Positions 8,588-17,285 of a DNA stretch of 25,666 nt are shown one piece after another. Location of the stretch: the NCBI RefSeq assembly GCF_000281045.1, contig NW_008246202.1:69745-95410 (forward strand), written 5' to 3'. How positions within the stretch are numbered: the stretch's first letter is position 1; every line of letters begins with the position of its first letter. Below the pieces are notes generated by a model. It was given only the letters and a program-made list of their open reading frames with translations, ran no database searches and was not told the origin of the DNA. Source of the DNA: Saprolegnia diclina VS20 (taxonomy: Eukaryota > Oomycota > Saprolegniomycetes > Saprolegniales > Saprolegniaceae). The translations under genes were made by a program, and so were the position numbers.

Positions 8588-9955
8588 GACTGGTGCCCAA
8601 GCGCTCTCTTCGCAGATTGTGCATTCGGCGACGTGTCGCAGCACCAACTTCAACACCGAGCCACTCTCACTCTCTCTCGACAGACTCTCCTCCGCCTGGT
8701 TCCGTTCCGGAGGCGAAGAGAAGGCATTGCCTTGGAGTGTGGACATTTTGCTGCACCGCGCGATAGAACGTGCAGCGTACAGTCCTCTGCGCCTGGTTGC
8801 TACGATGTGTCCCGGTCTTCTACAGAGAGGAGAGTGGAAGGGCAACGAACACCCAATGGAGAAGCGTCGTCCCGTGTCCATTCGCGAGTGATCCTGCTTC
8901 TGCCTCCTTCGCCCAAGCCGACGGATACATTCTGCCAGCTTTCTATTACAAGCTGCAGAGCACGGGGCGCGCGCCGAGCAAGCTTCTCAGTTATTTCGCG
9001 TTCTTTTTCTCTGGGTCAACTCATCAACTTGGTCGTCTGATTGCTCCTTCGGCGTTGCGCACGGTTGTTGACGCGTCGACGTCACCGATGTGGCCACGTG
9101 GCCCTCAAATGGTTGGCCGCGTACCAGGGTACAGACCAGGGTAGCTGGTGATCGGCTGGTGCAGCTCCTCCGTTCCACGAAAATGCCATCAGTCTGACGT
9201 AGCGGTGCATCCAGGTTGCACCTCAAGACCAACACAAGCAGCGCGGACACGGCGGCCCGTGCCTACGGCTACAATGTAGTATGCTACTCTCGCAAGAACG
9301 AATTCGAGGCATTCCATCCTCGGACTGCCTCGACCAGAAACCAAATACTAGTAGACAGAGTGGGATCGCGGCCACTATGTATTGCTCCGGGCCACCACAG
9401 CTCACGCGTAATGACACCCACGTTCCGCCGTGCGCCCTGTAGCACTGTAGCACACACGTAGCTGCTTGCACGCCCATCTCGCACATTCGCTTGGACCCTT
9501 GCGGAAATCCAGCGGGTCGCCACCAGCGTCTTGGCATGTAGTAGGGAGAGCAGGTCCGCCGGTACCGAGGGCCGACGTTTCTCTGTGAGCGGGGCACCAG
9601 AGGGCCCGCGGTGCTGTACAACGTGGGCTTGCCATCCAGGGTGCACGACAGCTCTGCTGATGCCGAGAGTAGGCGCGCGGTACTCTGCGATGGATGGTGC
9701 GTCTGTAGAGACGCCGTGCTTAGGACCTTGCAGCAACTAACGTGTACAGGTTGTCTAGCCAATCATCACCCAAGTGGGCGTTTCGTGATAGAACGTGCGG
9801 CTGGGACACCTCGCAGGCAGAAAGGACACGAATCGTCTCGTCATGGAACGAGTATCCAGTGCATGATGATCGCGTGCGTCCATGCTCCGACGTGCAGAAC
9901 GCGCACGCCTCTTGGCACTCATTTGCGTTTTCCGCTCCAACCCTAAACACCCTAA
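8588..9955. other. 1.4-kb spacer between divergent MYB-A and MYB-B
   Basis: No gene is supported. Open frames such as 9223-9762 (-) and 8770-9144 (+) have erratic composition, many Cys, Trp and Arg residues, no family features and no consistent exon joins. Base composition is lower in GC than the flanking genes. The region presumably holds both promoters. An Inr-like TCATTTGCGTTTTCC occurs at 9919-9933, about 23-37 nt before the MYB-B ATG, followed by CCCTAAA-like bases. Confidence 0.5.
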
Positions 9956-10330
9956 ATGACCCCCGAGAGCGCGACCGAGGGCAAGGGCACGTGGACCCAA
10001 GACGAGCACCTCCGGTTTTTGCAGGCGATGGAGCGGTATCCGAACGGCCCGTGGAAGGCGATCGCAGACCTGATCGCCACCCGCACGATTCGCCAGACGC
10101 AAACCCACGCTCAGAAATACCGCGAGAAGCTCGAGCGTCGACGCCGCGGCCTGCGCACGACCCCTGTGTTTGAGACGGCGCTGCCCGTCGCGCCCATCGA
10201 GGACGAGTTGGCGCCCGAGGTCTACTACCACACGGACGATATTGGCGTCGTGCCGGGCTTTGCCGACTGCCTCGATTTTTTGATTGCGATGCTAGACCCC
10301 CCGAGCGCGATGCAGCCGTCCTGTGCCTAG
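9956..10330 (+). CDS. MYB-B: single-repeat MYB-like factor (124 aa)
   Basis: Intronless, ATG 9956. This is nearly a bare DNA-binding unit: the MYB domain starts at residue 9 (G-K-G-T-W-T-Q-D-E-H), continues through Y-P-N-G-P-W-K-A-I-A-D and ends with R-Q-T-Q-T-H-A-Q-K-Y-R-E-K-L-E-R-R-R-R-G-L-R at about 67. Two conserved Trp are present (GTW, GPW); the third MYB tryptophan is replaced in the THAQKY helix, as in the SHAQKYF class. An acidic linker (68-100) leads to ADCLDFLIAMLD (about 103-114), the shared C-terminal motif, then a short PPSAMQPSCA end. With no obvious activation region it may act through that motif or as a competitor of its paralogues; this is inference. Confidence 0.9.
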   Translation: MTPESATEGKGTWTQDEHLRFLQAMERYPNGPWKAIADLIATRTIRQTQTHAQKYREKLERRRRGLRTTPVFETALPVAPIEDELAPEVYYHTDDIGVVPGFADCLDFLIAMLDPPSAMQPSCA

Positions 10331-10974
10331 CCCTAGTTCCTATAAGCTCACTCTAAGTTATCATTTCTCTCCGCGACCCGTGATGGTACAAGGCTGTGCC
10401 TTTGTGTGGTGGCGGTGCCGTGCGCAACTTCAGGATCCTGCGAGACGGGCGCCCGGCTGGTGGCCACCCTTCTTCATGTCTGGCATCTGCGGCGTCCATG
10501 CAGCGCTGGTACCGTTTCACATCCCCGTCCGCCCTCGGTGTAACTCGGGTGGCGTCCAACGCTTCTTTGGACACTCCATCCACTTGGCTGACATTGCCCG
10601 TACCGGCATCATGCAGCGCATTCGTGTACGTGGTGTGGGTGTAGTCTAGCTGAGTGTACCAGTCTGTCTGCTGATCCTGGATCGCGCGCCTGGATGCTCC
10701 TGATCAAGACCCACGGTGGTCGCGACTGTCGCTGCTTGTGCGGGGAGCGACGTATGCGATACGAAGCGGGCCACGTTTCTATGGCTAGGAATATTGGTTG
10801 GCACGGTCGGTCCCACGACGCCGACGACGAACGTCGCTGCGTACCGTTCATAGAGGTCGGCCAGACTGTATCTGGGGCAGAGCTGCTGTGTGCGACACCT
10901 CGCGCCCAGCTGGGCCTGCCCCACATCTCGCACCCATGCACGTATCGCAGTACTACACATGTGTAATCTGAGTT
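10331..10974. other. Spacer between MYB-B and MYB-C
   Basis: About 0.64 kb with no supported gene. The open frames on both strands (for example 10609-10941, -) are Ser/Arg/Pro-rich and resemble no family. I see no repeats or MYB remnants in it. Confidence 0.45.
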
Positions 10975-10991
10975 TCACTTTCCAATTCTCC
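10975..10991 (+). promoter_or_regulatory. Inr plus flanking element of MYB-C
   Basis: TCACTTTCCAATTCTCC closely follows the composite oomycete start-site pattern, an Inr (TCAYTYY) followed by a CAWTTTYYC flanking element. It lies 45-61 nt upstream of ATG 11036. Confidence 0.5.
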
Positions 10992-11035
10992 AGTCACCAG
11001 TCACACCCAGGCGACGTCGCCCAGTTTTGAATCTC

Positions 11036-11851
11036 ATGGCTTCCATCTCGCTGACCCCGCCCGCATCCTTCAAAACGGACAGCGCGGGCCTCACGCTCGC
11101 ACTCTCGCCCCAGCACAAGATCAGCAGCCTCGTCGACCCGGTGGTCACTGCGCCGTCGACCGCCGCGAGCACGCCGACGACGCTCGGCAATGACGCGCCC
11201 AAGCCCGTCGAGGGCAAGGGCACGTGGACCAAGGAGGAGCACGAGCGGTTTCTCACCGCTATGGAGATGTACCCGAACGGCCCGTGGAAGAAGATCGCCG
11301 AGGTGGTCAAGTCGCGCACGATTCGCCAGACGCAGACGCACGCCCAAAAGTACCGCGAGAAGCTCGAGCGCCGCCGCCGCGGCCTCCGCACCAAGCACGT
11401 CGTTCAGAACGACATGGCGCTGCGCCCGACGCCGTACATCCCACCGTACCAGGCCCAGGTGGATGCATACTACCCGAGCTACCACAGCCCGTACCAGCAC
11501 GTGAGCCATTACAGCAGCCAGCACCACCAAGTGCCGGCCCACCCGGCGCACCGTCCGCAGTACGAGCACAGCTACATGCCGCCGCCGGCATCGACGCCGT
11601 CGTACCAGGACCAGAGCCACTACTTGCCGCCGCCGCCTGTTTCGTCGCTGCCGCCGACGACCTCGTACCTCCAGTCGACGACGCACTACAACAGCCATTA
11701 CGACTCGGCGCCGATGAGCCAGAGCCTGAATCTGCTCTGGGACCCGATCAAGGGCGAGCAGAGTCGCAGCATGCTCTGGGATCCGGTTAAGTCGGACGCC
11801 GGCCGTGGCCAGCCCGTCTCGGCGCAGCGCGGCGCCTACTTTGCCGAATAA
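11036..11851 (+). CDS. MYB-C: long MYB-like factor with Tyr/Pro/His-rich tail (271 aa)
   Basis: Intronless. The frame begins at 11027 with TTG; the first ATG is 11036 (MASISLTPPA). The MYB domain (about 61-118) is almost identical to those of its neighbours, including R-Q-T-Q-T-H-A-Q-K-Y-R-E-K-L and R-R-R-R-G-L-R-T-K-H. The N-terminal 60 residues are Ser/Thr/Pro-rich. The C-terminal 150 residues are very rich in Tyr, Pro, His, Ser and Gln (PPYQ, YYPSYHSPYQH, SHYSSQHHQ), resembling a disordered activation or condensate-forming domain. Near the end, LLWDPIKGEQSRS is followed by MLWDPVKSDAGR, a duplicated LWDP(I/V)K motif. It lacks the D-C-L-D-F-L-I C-terminal motif of the other four. It may be the activating, founder-like member; this is inference. 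Confidence 0.92.
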   Translation: MASISLTPPASFKTDSAGLTLALSPQHKISSLVDPVVTAPSTAASTPTTLGNDAPKPVEGKGTWTKEEHERFLTAMEMYPNGPWKKIAEVVKSRTIRQTQTHAQKYREKLERRRRGLRTKHVVQNDMALRPTPYIPPYQAQVDAYYPSYHSPYQHVSHYSSQHHQVPAHPAHRPQYEHSYMPPPASTPSYQDQSHYLPPPPVSSLPPTTSYLQSTTHYNSHYDSAPMSQSLNLLWDPIKGEQSRSMLWDPVKSDAGRGQPVSAQRGAYFAE

Positions 11852-12937
11852 AAGCGTTCCTCCTCCGTGCCTGCTTAGAAGGAAACACCAACCATCCACA
11901 ACGCTGATCGATATTTATTATGTCGGGCTCCCGAGCCATGTAACATACACAATCAAGTTGCTACTACTTGTGTGCACTTTGGTCTTCTCGTCCGTTGGCC
12001 TGTAGACCAGAACCGCCGACCATCGTAAGGCGTCGTAGGTGCTAGCGAGTGGTAGTCGGGTGCTTGTATCACGTCCACTGGATATAAATTGCCGCTTCGC
12101 GACCAAGGCGGATGCAGCGCTTGCAGCGCAGCCTCTGTCGGAAAGCCGCTCTGTTTCATTGACATGGCTGGGTGTGTCGCATGTCGGATACCAATCCCGA
12201 CAAATGAAGGAATTTCCCCCGGAAGGACTGACCTTCTCTCACGAGCGTCTCATTCGGGTTATTTCAATAGCGGCTTTCCGCGATCGCAATGGCAAACGAG
12301 ACACATTGGAGAAATTCCTTTGGCGGCGCGACACCATTCGCTGGATGCTCGGCGCAAGAAAATCCAGCATGCGACAAGCCGGTGGCGATGGGCCCGGGAC
12401 ATGTCGGCGCGCGCTTCTGCCCCCGAGCGTTTACTCACAGACGTGCGCCTTGGCGCCAGATGGGGCTGACGAACGCGCGGCGTTGCCAGCTGCCGCGTCA
12501 GCTGTGGTCGTGTCTGCGGCGGCGGCTGCCCTTTTTATTTCGACGCCTCGTAGCACCCACGCAATTGACTGCGAAGAAAGGGCTCATGGCGCAAGGTGGC
12601 CGCGGAGCAAACGCGACGAACGAGATGTCCCATGCTCACACTACACGCTCTCGGAACGCTCGGAAAAGGCCCGAGTTGTTGCTACGAACTGCAGGCTTGT
12701 TTGTGGATGAGACGACGCGCAGGGTTGCTTTGGTAATACAAACGTTGGGTCCAAATCGAGTGGGCTTGCACTGTTTCTGGCCGCTCGTACCACACCGACT
12801 CAGATGTCGTCGCGAGATCTGATCACATTTGACAAGCTTTGTCGAGAAAGATTGAAGCGCAGCGCGTGTTCCGTGAAAACACATGTCTTGGACTTGGCGC
12901 TGGCCTGGACCGCCAGAATTGAATATTACGCAGGAGC
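11852..12937. other. 1.1-kb spacer between MYB-C and MYB-D with short inverted repeats
   Basis: No gene is supported; frames at 12039-12710 and 12289-12822 have no family features. It holds two interleaved inverted pairs: CGGAAAGCCGCT (12139-12150) with its complement at 12269-12280, and AAGGAATTTCCCC (12207-12219) with a one-mismatch complement at 12308-12320. A 7-bp GCTGGAT/ATCCAGC hairpin follows near 12340-12370. GC content is lower than in the genes. Confidence 0.4.
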
Positions 12938-13366
12938 ATGCTGCACCTGATGCTCGAGTCGGTTGACGCCAACGCGACCAGTGCCGCCGAGGGCAAGGGC
13001 ACATGGACCAAGGACGAGCACGAGCGATTCCTGACCGCCATGGAGATGTACCCGAACGGTCCGTGGAAGAGCATTGCAGACGCTGTCGGCACGCGCACGA
13101 TCCGCCAGACGCAGACGCACGCCCAGAAATACAGAGAGAAGCTCGCACGCCGCCGCCGCGGGCTGCGCACCAAGCACATTCTGCAGCCCGAGGAGCTTCG
13201 GGACATCTCGACGACGCGCCCGATGGCACCGAACAAGGCAATTGCGTCGCCGGTGGACAACGACGACGAGACCGGCGGCTGGAGCGACGAAGGCGACGAT
13301 GGCTCGTTGCCGCCGCTGCCCGACTGCCTTGACTTTCTCATCGGACTCCTCGAGCGCGACCTGTAG
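12938..13366 (+). CDS. MYB-D: single-repeat MYB-like factor (142 aa)
   Basis: Intronless, ATG 12938 (MLHLMLESVD). The MYB domain (about 19-77) reads G-K-G-T-W-T-K-D-E-H-E-R-F through Y-P-N-G-P-W-K-S-I-A-D to R-Q-T-Q-T-H-A-Q-K-Y-R-E-K-L-A-R-R-R-R-G-L-R-T-K-H, matching MYB-C closely even at DNA level. A linker rich in Asp, Glu and Gly (about 100-124) leads to a C-terminus of PLPDCLDFLIGLLERDL, the cleanest example of the shared motif. The N-terminal LHLML and C-terminal helix are the only hydrophobic parts. It is likely a nuclear regulator; targets and partners are unknown. It is tandem with MYB-C and MYB-E on the same strand. Confidence 0.9.
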   Translation: MLHLMLESVDANATSAAEGKGTWTKDEHERFLTAMEMYPNGPWKSIADAVGTRTIRQTQTHAQKYREKLARRRRGLRTKHILQPEELRDISTTRPMAPNKAIASPVDNDDETGGWSDEGDDGSLPPLPDCLDFLIGLLERDL

Positions 13367-14266
13367 ATGCTAGTGCGATTGACTATTTATTCCAAGCAAA
13401 CGATACATCCCTACGATGACAGATTACAGTATTTTTGCATTTTTGGAAGACATCCTGAGCGGTTTAGAAGCGCACTTGACTGGTGGACTTGCTTGATGGT
13501 TTGTTGAGAGCCAGACTGCTGGCAAGACCAAGGCCACCAGCAAGCACCTTGGTTGAAGCCGATTACACTGGTCATCGATGTGTCTCTGCAGCACCCGACA
13601 CCCGACAGACGTGCTGTGGTCGTCGTCCGTCGCGGCCGATCTTCCGTTCACCTTGTCTTCGTTCTTGGCATTTTCTTCGCGACAATAGCGAAGACCATTG
13701 GTGTCACGTCATGCTCGCGCGATAGCCGCGCCGCGCCGTAATCGGCGGCCGCTCGTTACCTACGACGTGCCTTGTCTGTGGACATGAGGAGGCCACTCGA
13801 TCCATTGGCCATCTGTGTTGCCACATGTGTTGGCTTACTGTACAGTTGATTTTAGATTTTAGACGTTCGGACCAGACGTCAGTTGTGAATGCAAGTCTTC
13901 CTTCCGCCCTCGTCGTTGACGTGTCGACCAAGAACCAACCCCTCTGTCCAGAGCTAGGCTGTCCGAATCTGCGCTTCGGCCAAAGGACGCAGACTCTCAT
14001 TTCATATCGGGTCCCTGTGCCAATGCGCTGTCGACGATATATACACGTCTGCTTGGCTACGAGTCGATGCGCCGCCAAGGGTACGTAAACCATTCTGATG
14101 TGCCAAACGCCTTTGCTCGTCTTCTTCGCTGCTCGTCGTCTCTTCGTCGCCGTTCCTTGGCCAGCTGTTTGAACCTCGGACCACGTGGCGCTGTTCACGT
14201 TAACTCCCACTGCACCAATAAACAAAAGGGTCGCAGCCACGCCGCAGTTGCCAATTTACTCGCAAG
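13367..14266. other. 0.9-kb spacer between MYB-D and MYB-E
   Basis: No gene is supported. The minus frame 13704-14240 has no family features and no consistent splice joins. An A/T-rich TTTTAGATTTTAGA stretch lies near 13850-13865. The region presumably contains the MYB-E promoter; I see no clear Inr match close to its ATG. Confidence 0.4.
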
Positions 14267-14635
14267 ATGACGCTCGAGATGACGACCTGCGACGTGTACG
14301 AGCCGTCCGGAGGCAAGGGCACATGGACGGCCGACGAGCACGACCGCTTCTTGACTGCCATGCAGCTCTACCCGAACGGGCCGTGGAAGAGCATCGCGCA
14401 GGTCATCAAGACGCGGTCCGTGCGCCAGACGCAGACGCACGCCCAGAAATACCGCGAGAAGCTCGCGCGCCACCAACGCGGTCTCCGGGTCCAGCACGCG
14501 TTCCGGCCCGAGACCGAGCCGGCCCCTACTTGCCTTGATTCGCCGCAGCCGCTGCCCGACCTTCCCGACTGCCTCGACTTCTTCCTCGACGTCCTGGACG
14601 TCTCGTGGTCGACGGCCGAGGTCCTCGAGCTCTAA
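14267..14635 (+). CDS. MYB-E: single-repeat MYB-like factor (122 aa)
   Basis: Intronless, ATG 14267 (MTLEMTTCDV). The MYB domain (about 15-73) runs G-K-G-T-W-T-A-D-E-H-D-R-F through Y-P-N-G-P-W-K-S-I-A-Q to R-S-V-R-Q-T-Q-T-H-A-Q-K-Y-R-E-K-L-A-R-H-Q-R-G-L-R. It is the most divergent member: T-I-R becomes S-V-R before the recognition helix and the basic tail has H-Q in place of R-R. A Pro/Glu-rich linker precedes LPDCLDFFLDVLD (about 99-111), the shared motif with extra acidic residues, then a Leu/Glu-rich end. It is the last cluster member; the next gene, HGSNAT, starts about 600 bp downstream. Confidence 0.9.
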   Translation: MTLEMTTCDVYEPSGGKGTWTADEHDRFLTAMQLYPNGPWKSIAQVIKTRSVRQTQTHAQKYREKLARHQRGLRVQHAFRPETEPAPTCLDSPQPLPDLPDCLDFFLDVLDVSWSTAEVLEL

Positions 14636-15237
14636 ACCGTGCCGCCGTCCTATTTAATTGTTCCTAATCTAGACTTGTTAACCCATCGTATATCGGACGA
14701 GCTTGAAAACGTACCAGCGTGGGTCGAGTCAACAGAACGGGGGCTGTTGCATGCACCGGGTTCGGGTCATCTTGCCGCATCAGATTGATAAATCCATCAG
14801 CAAGCATCCTCGGAAGAACAAGATGCAGTGACCGGCAGCGTGGGACTCAAGATTCCTGAACCTCATCGCAGTGCAAACTCACAGCCCTGGTCACCGCAGT
14901 GGCACCAAGGGTGGTCAAAGTACCAGACGTCGTCGGACGCAGGGCAGACGAGACACCAAGCTACGATGTGCAGCTACTCGTGCTTGCCTGCTAGCTTGGC
15001 TTGGGTGCCTCTATGACAGAGGTCGAGTCACGCGGGAGCCAGCACACTGGAACGCCGGACGCTCGTGCTGCCACGCACTTGACTCTATCGAACTGGAGGT
15101 GCGCGAACCCAGCCGTCAATTTATCAAATATAATGTATTGAATGCGCTTTGAAACGCGCGCGCGTGGACCATGCTGGTCCAGCTGGTGCTTCGATTCGTG
15201 CAAAGGAGCTGCCAAAGCGCAGCCAAAGGAGCGATCG
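14636..15237. other. Spacer between MYB-E and the acetyltransferase gene
   Basis: About 0.6 kb without a supported gene. The HGSNAT frame is open upstream of ATG 15238 to another ATG at 15142, so the right end may be coding. I see no repeat or RNA gene. Confidence 0.4.
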
Positions 15238-17217
15238 ATGGACCGAGCCAACATCTCGGTGAGCTACGCCGGCGCCGCCAGCCTCGCGCTCTTCGGGCAG
15301 AACGACGACTGCCACAAGGTACGAAGCCGCGCGCTTCTGCGGTGGCTCACGGCGACGCTGCTATTAGTGTGCCCTCGTGCGCCTCCTTCCGGATGGCTGC
15401 ACCGACGTCAACTGCTCGACGCTCTCGTCAGACGCGAGCCTGTACCTTCTCAACACGGTGTACCCGTGGAGCCTCGAGCTGCGCGCCGACGACAACGACA
15501 CGGCGGTGCGCACGCCATGTAGCGATCGACCTCATTGCGCCCTAGGTCTGGTCGGAGCGCCGAACGTTTGCTGACACGGGCGTCTACGCCATGCGTGTCG
15601 AGGACGCGACGGGCGACGCCGTGGCCGTCACGTTCAGCACGACGGTCGAGCCGTCGCCGTCGCGCATCTTCCTCGTGATCGGCCTCGTGCTCCTTGCGTG
15701 GTTGCTCTCGTGCTTTGGGCTCTTCTTCTACAAGCAGCGCCGCGCCCATGCTTCCGCACCGTACACATCCTGCGCTCGCCTTGTGGCCTAACGCAGGACA
15801 TTCTAGGTCGTCCACGGGCGACCTCGAGGCTCCTATTGACTACTGCGGGGACGACGCACGCAGCGATGACGACACCCACGAGCAGCCACTGCTCGCGCCG
15901 CCACCGCCGGCCAAGACGCGCGTTGTGAGTCTCGACGTCTTCCGCGGGCTCACGATCGTGTGCATGATCTTCACCAACCTCGGCGGCGGACGGTACTGGT
16001 TCTGGACGCATGCCACGTGGAACGGGCTCACGCCGGCCGACGTCGTCTTCCCTTGGTACACCATCTTCCTCTCAGGAGCTAAGCGTCATTCTCTGGTAGG
16101 TTTGTGTGGATCATGGGCGTGACCATGAACATCGGCATGCGGTGTCATGTGAAGAAGGGCACGTCGCTCTGGACGCTTGTGCGGAGCAGCCTCGTCCGCG
16201 CGATCAAGCTCTTTTGCCTCGGGCTCTTTGTCAACAACATGCACGACCTGGACACGTGCCGCGTTCCTGGCGTCCTGCAGACGTTCGCCTTTGCCTACTT
16301 GCTCGTGACGCTGATCGTGGTCGCGGGCGTGTCGGGCAAGACGCCAGTGCAGACGCACCTGATCCAAGCCGGCCTCGTTCTCGGCGTCACGGCCATTTAC
16401 CTCGGGCTCATCTTTTTCTTGCCCGTACCCGGTTGCCCGACGGGGTACTTTGGTACGGATCTCGAGCCAAATCAGTGGACGATGGTTTCTGTAGGGCCGG
16501 GTGGCGATGGTGATTTTGGCGAGTACCGCGACTGCCTCGGCGGCGCCCATCGGGTCGTGGACCGGTACATTTTTGGCGACGAGCACATGCTGCAGGGGGG
16601 CACCCCCATGGGGGTGTACGGCCCGGAAGGTCCGTGGGACCCCGAGGGCTTTCTCAATTGGCTCTCGGCGTCGGTCTTGACGTACTTGGGCTACGTGGTC
16701 GGCGGCGCCTTCCTCAATACAGCGTGCTGGGTAATTGGACAGTGCATATCGTGGCGTCTCACCCTCGCGTAGAAGCGCAAGACGGTGCTTTTGTGTGGCG
16801 CAGGCGGTGTCTCATGCCTCGTCGGGCTCGTTCTCTGCGGCTTTACGATCAACGACGGCTTCATCCCGATCAACAAGAATCTGTGGAGTCTCTCGTTCGT
16901 CTGTGTGACGTCGGGGCTCGCGTGCGTTGGGCTCTGCGTCATGTACCTCCTTGTCGACAAGTTTGGCATTTGGTCGGGCGCGCCGCTCTCGTACGCTGGC
17001 ATGAACGCGATCGTGCTCTACGTCGGGGTACGTACATATTGTCTATCGATGGTTTATTGGCTGTGCCTAGCACGAGACGCTCGGGGGCTTCTTCCCCTTT
17101 TCGTACGAGCACGCTGAGACCCACACGGCGTGGACGCTCTCCAACCTCATCGGCACCGCGTCTTGGGTCGCGATCGCCTACGCTATGTACCGCAAAAAGA
17201 TCTTTATCACGGTGTAA
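15238..17217 (+). CDS. HGSNAT: Heparan-alpha-glucosaminide N-acetyltransferase-like membrane enzyme (557 aa)
   Basis: Eight exons: 15238-15318, 15368-15505, 15546-15760, 15807-16055, 16100-16452, 16495-16730, 16773-17027, 17071-17217; seven introns of 40-49 nt, all ending in TAG and mostly starting GTAC or GTGC. HGSNAT moves acetyl from cytosolic acetyl-CoA onto luminal glucosamine across the lysosomal membrane. The spliced protein has a luminal N-terminal domain (to about 115), a first helix (about 118-137), then the acyltransferase core: S-L-D-V-F-R-G (186-192), W-T-H213-A-T-W-N-G carrying the active-site histidine position, F-P-W-F-V-W-I-M-G across the exon 4/5 join, P-G-C-P-T-G-Y-F-G-P-G-G-D-G-D-F-G across the 5/6 join, N-K-N-L-W-S-L-S, Y-A-G-M-N-A-I, Y-V-G-H-E and Y-R-K-K-I-F at the end. 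ATG 15142 is an alternative start; neither gives a clear signal peptide, so an upstream exon may be missing. Oomycetes are not known for heparan sulfate, so the substrate is open. Confidence 0.92.
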
Positions 17218-17285
17218 CTCGGCCGACGATACGGAACCTACCCCTACGATTTCTTCACAATGGTTAAATAGGTCTATCGACAGTG

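Noticed and set aside
8558-8881. N-terminal extension of MYB-A to 8881
   Set aside because: The added residues show no MYB-related features and the Inr-like site at 8576-8587 lies inside the extension, so ATG 8557 is preferred.
9223-9762. 179-residue minus ORF in the MYB-A/MYB-B spacer
   Set aside because: Cys/Arg/Ser-rich without domains, and it lies in lower-GC spacer DNA with codon use unlike the neighbouring genes.
9940-9956. Telomere-like CCCTAAA bases before the MYB-B ATG
   Set aside because: Only two imperfect units occur; this is most likely chance in a short leader and not an interstitial telomere array.
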